A DNA stretch of 64,000 nucleotides, from positions 1,054,001-1,118,000 of the forward strand of contig NZ_CP075171.1 of the NCBI RefSeq assembly GCF_021379005.1. Reading direction: 5' to 3'. The position numbers and the translations under genes are program-made. This stretch comes from Leptodesmis sichuanensis A121. Its GTDB lineage: Bacteria; Cyanobacteriota; Cyanobacteriia; Leptolyngbyales; Leptolyngbyaceae. The notes beneath the pieces were generated by a model. That model was not told the origin of the DNA. It searched no databases and saw nothing but the letters and a program-made list of their open reading frames with translations. Shown piece after piece: positions 62,391 to 64,000 of the stretch (position 1 is the stretch's first letter; each line of letters opens with the position of its first letter).

Positions 62391-63878
62391 CTACACGTCC
62401 TCCTCTCCCCCGATCCCTGATCCCCGATCCCTGATTTCTCCTCCCTTTCTCTCCTGCAGTTTCAGCAAAATCTCCGCATGGGCTTCCTTCGTAATTGGGT
62501 ACAGGTAGGCCAGTAATAATCCAATGACCAGAACTAGAGCAGGAAGGGGGCCAATCATCCAGCGAATGGCCGTTAGGGCAGATTCTGGCTGGGTGGGTTC
62601 GGGTTGTCCAGCGGCAGCGGAAATAAAGCCAGACACATTGAGGATTTGGCCGACCAGAAATAGTCCGATCGCCAATCCCACTTTTTGCAACACGACCATG
62701 AAGCTATAAAATACTCCTTCGCGTCGCTGGCCTGTGTTTAATTCGTCCAGTTCAATCACATCGGGAATCATCGACCAGGGAACGAGATAGGCCGTAGACA
62801 CACCAAATCCAGCCAGGACAGCCAGGAAGTACATGAAGCTCACCTGATGCGGTTGCAGAAAGAACAACCCGATCTGGGCAATAATCCACAAGGTCATGCC
62901 CATGAAGTAGACCGCTTTTTTGCCAATTCGTTGAGACAGCCGAGTCCACACAAACAACATAATCAGGGCCGTCACCTGAACGGCGATCACTACTTGAGTG
63001 AAATCTTGCTCAGTTAAACCCATCCAACTTTTGACGAAATAGGGAATGATCGCCACTGTGTTCTGAACCGCCAGCCAGGAACACAGGTAGATGCCAATGA
63101 CGAAGAGGTAGGGGCGATTACTAAAGGCAATCCGAATTTGTTCCAGTAAGGGAATTGGTTGTTCAACAGCAGTTGTTTCCTGACGGTGACGCTCGATCGC
63201 CAGTACGCGCTTGCGAATGCCAAACACACACCAGTACAGAGGCAATACTGAAAGAATGGCACACGCTCCTGCCAGAGCCAGATACTGCTGCGTGGGATTG
63301 TTCTTAAATAGGGCAAACACCCCCAGCGCCACCACCAGGGATAGAATGCTGCCACCAATGGAAAAGGCAAACCGGAAGCTATTCAAACTGGTGCGCTCGT
63401 CGTAATCCAGGGTGATTTCTGCAGTGAGGGCGGTATAGGGAAGATTGACGATGGTATAGAAGTTATTAAATAAGATGGCAATGACAACGTAATACCAGAA
63501 CAATCCCCACTGATTGGTTTCTGGATCAGACCCGAAGCTGGGCACAATCCATTCCAGAAAGAAGAACACGCCAAACGGAATCGCTCCCCAAAACATCCAG
63601 GGTAAGCGTCTGCCCCAACGGCTGCGGCTGCGATCGCTCAATATCCCTACAATGGGATCATTGATCGCATCCCAAACTTTACCAATCATCAGGACACTGC
63701 CAGCCAGTGCGGCATTCAACCCAGCTACGTTGGTTAGAAAGATCAACAAAAAGACGGCCAGAATGTTTGCAGTAATGGCTGGTCCCAGATCCCCTGCACC
63801 GTAAGCCAGTTTGGTACTAAAGGTCAACTTTTCCGAAAAAGGCGATGGTTTAGGGGTGGAATTCTGCATGGTAAGCAT
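62391..63878 (-). CDS. MFS transporter, GPH sugar-cation symporter type
   Basis: A 495-residue membrane protein of 12 segments of the glycoside-pentoside-hexuronide group (KLAYGAGDLGPAITANILAV, WDAINDPIVGILSDRSRSRW, MIPDVIELDELNTGQRREGV). It may carry sugars or other small organics with Na+ or H+. The stop is 15 bases from that of the convergent methyltransferase gene. The C-terminal end (IRDRGSGIGGEEDV) is again encoded by STRR-like text. The start may be ATG 63878 or 63869. Confidence 0.86.
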   Translation of the reverse strand: MLTMQNSTPKPSPFSEKLTFSTKLAYGAGDLGPAITANILAVFLLIFLTNVAGLNAALAGSVLMIGKVWDAINDPIVGILSDRSRSRWGRRLPWMFWGAIPFGVFFFLEWIVPSFGSDPETNQWGLFWYYVVIAILFNNFYTIVNLPYTALTAEITLDYDERTSLNSFRFAFSIGGSILSLVVALGVFALFKNNPTQQYLALAGACAILSVLPLYWCVFGIRKRVLAIERHRQETTAVEQPIPLLEQIRIAFSNRPYLFVIGIYLCSWLAVQNTVAIIPYFVKSWMGLTEQDFTQVVIAVQVTALIMLFVWTRLSQRIGKKAVYFMGMTLWIIAQIGLFFLQPHQVSFMYFLAVLAGFGVSTAYLVPWSMIPDVIELDELNTGQRREGVFYSFMVVLQKVGLAIGLFLVGQILNVSGFISAAAGQPEPTQPESALTAIRWMIGPLPALVLVIGLLLAYLYPITKEAHAEILLKLQERKGGEIRDRGSGIGGEEDV

Positions 63879-64000
63879 TAAAAGTTAAGAGTTGAAAGTT
63901 AAGAGTTCGAGGAGTGGGGATCTAAAGTTCAATCTCTAGAACTCAGAAGACAGTTGTATCATTTTCCTCATCTTTGAGTGGTTGCACCACCTTGCTTTGG
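63879..64000. other. Right end of the window
   Basis: Contains STRR-like TTAAGAGTT/TGAAAGTTAAG text at 63885-63908 and no gene that can be supported in the last 120 bases. Confidence 0.5.

Overview
The window reads as chromosomal DNA of a (probably filamentous) cyanobacterium. The octamer GCGATCGC and its core CGATCG (HIP1) recur throughout. A psb30/ycf12 gene, a group 2 sigma factor, gas vesicle genes and many cyanobacterial-type hypothetical genes fit this. Gene order is mostly housekeeping and metabolic islands broken by mobile DNA. No rRNA, tRNA or CRISPR array was seen.

Layout. 1-4.3 kb: 3' part of a metal-type ABC ATPase, a HerA/DUF87 ATPase and a group 2 sigma factor. 4.4-10.2 kb: a small two-gene unit, then a possible biosynthetic pair (a ketoacyl synthase III/haem-oxygenase-like fusion followed by an uncharacterised protein). 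The fusion gene is cut by an ISKra4-like element with an 8-bp target duplication, and an IS1-like element with its own 8-bp duplication sits just upstream. 10.6-22.4 kb: Coq4-like protein, CorC/CNNM-type transporter, aldo/keto reductase, two half-size GDT1 proteins, YkgJ-type protein, Psb30, alpha/beta hydrolase, RecJ, a nuclease-like/ParA fusion and PNPase. 22.7-28.2 kb: a SNF2 helicase with a nearby SWIM protein and small genes. 28.4-42.2 kb: response regulator-GAF, tautomerase, hydrolases, pentapeptide protein, PurU, a Kef/Usp antiporter, a two-component system and a truncated MgtE. 42.3-46.5 kb: GT39-type transferase, gvpF-gvpG without gvpA, and small paired genes. 46.4-52.9 kb: the most unusual locus, described next. 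53-64 kb: pyrB-thiL, YgfZ, DUF3352 protein, HEAT protein, methyltransferase/glycosyltransferase genes and an MFS carrier.

The best candidate for an undescribed system is the minus-strand operon at 46458-52208. It encodes a winged-helix-type protein, an AAA-type ATPase, and an 863-residue protein that joins a DEDDy 3'-5' exonuclease, a Cas4-like PD-(D/E)XK nuclease with four cysteines and an FtsK/HerA motor. The last two genes overlap by one base. A DNA-processing or defence role is inferred. A second candidate is the nuclease-like/ParA fusion at 18803-19978.

Mobile and repeat DNA. A roughly 200-bp non-autonomous element (MITE) is present four times (one copy internally deleted) with 9-bp target duplications; two copies interrupt reading frames that can be rejoined exactly. 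Two further dispersed hairpin repeat families occur. Low-complexity tracts of the STRR type (short tandem repeats common between cyanobacterial genes) also sit in frame inside conserved genes (HerA, SNF2, pyrB, the KAS fusion). All family names come from motif recognition by eye; no database search was possible.
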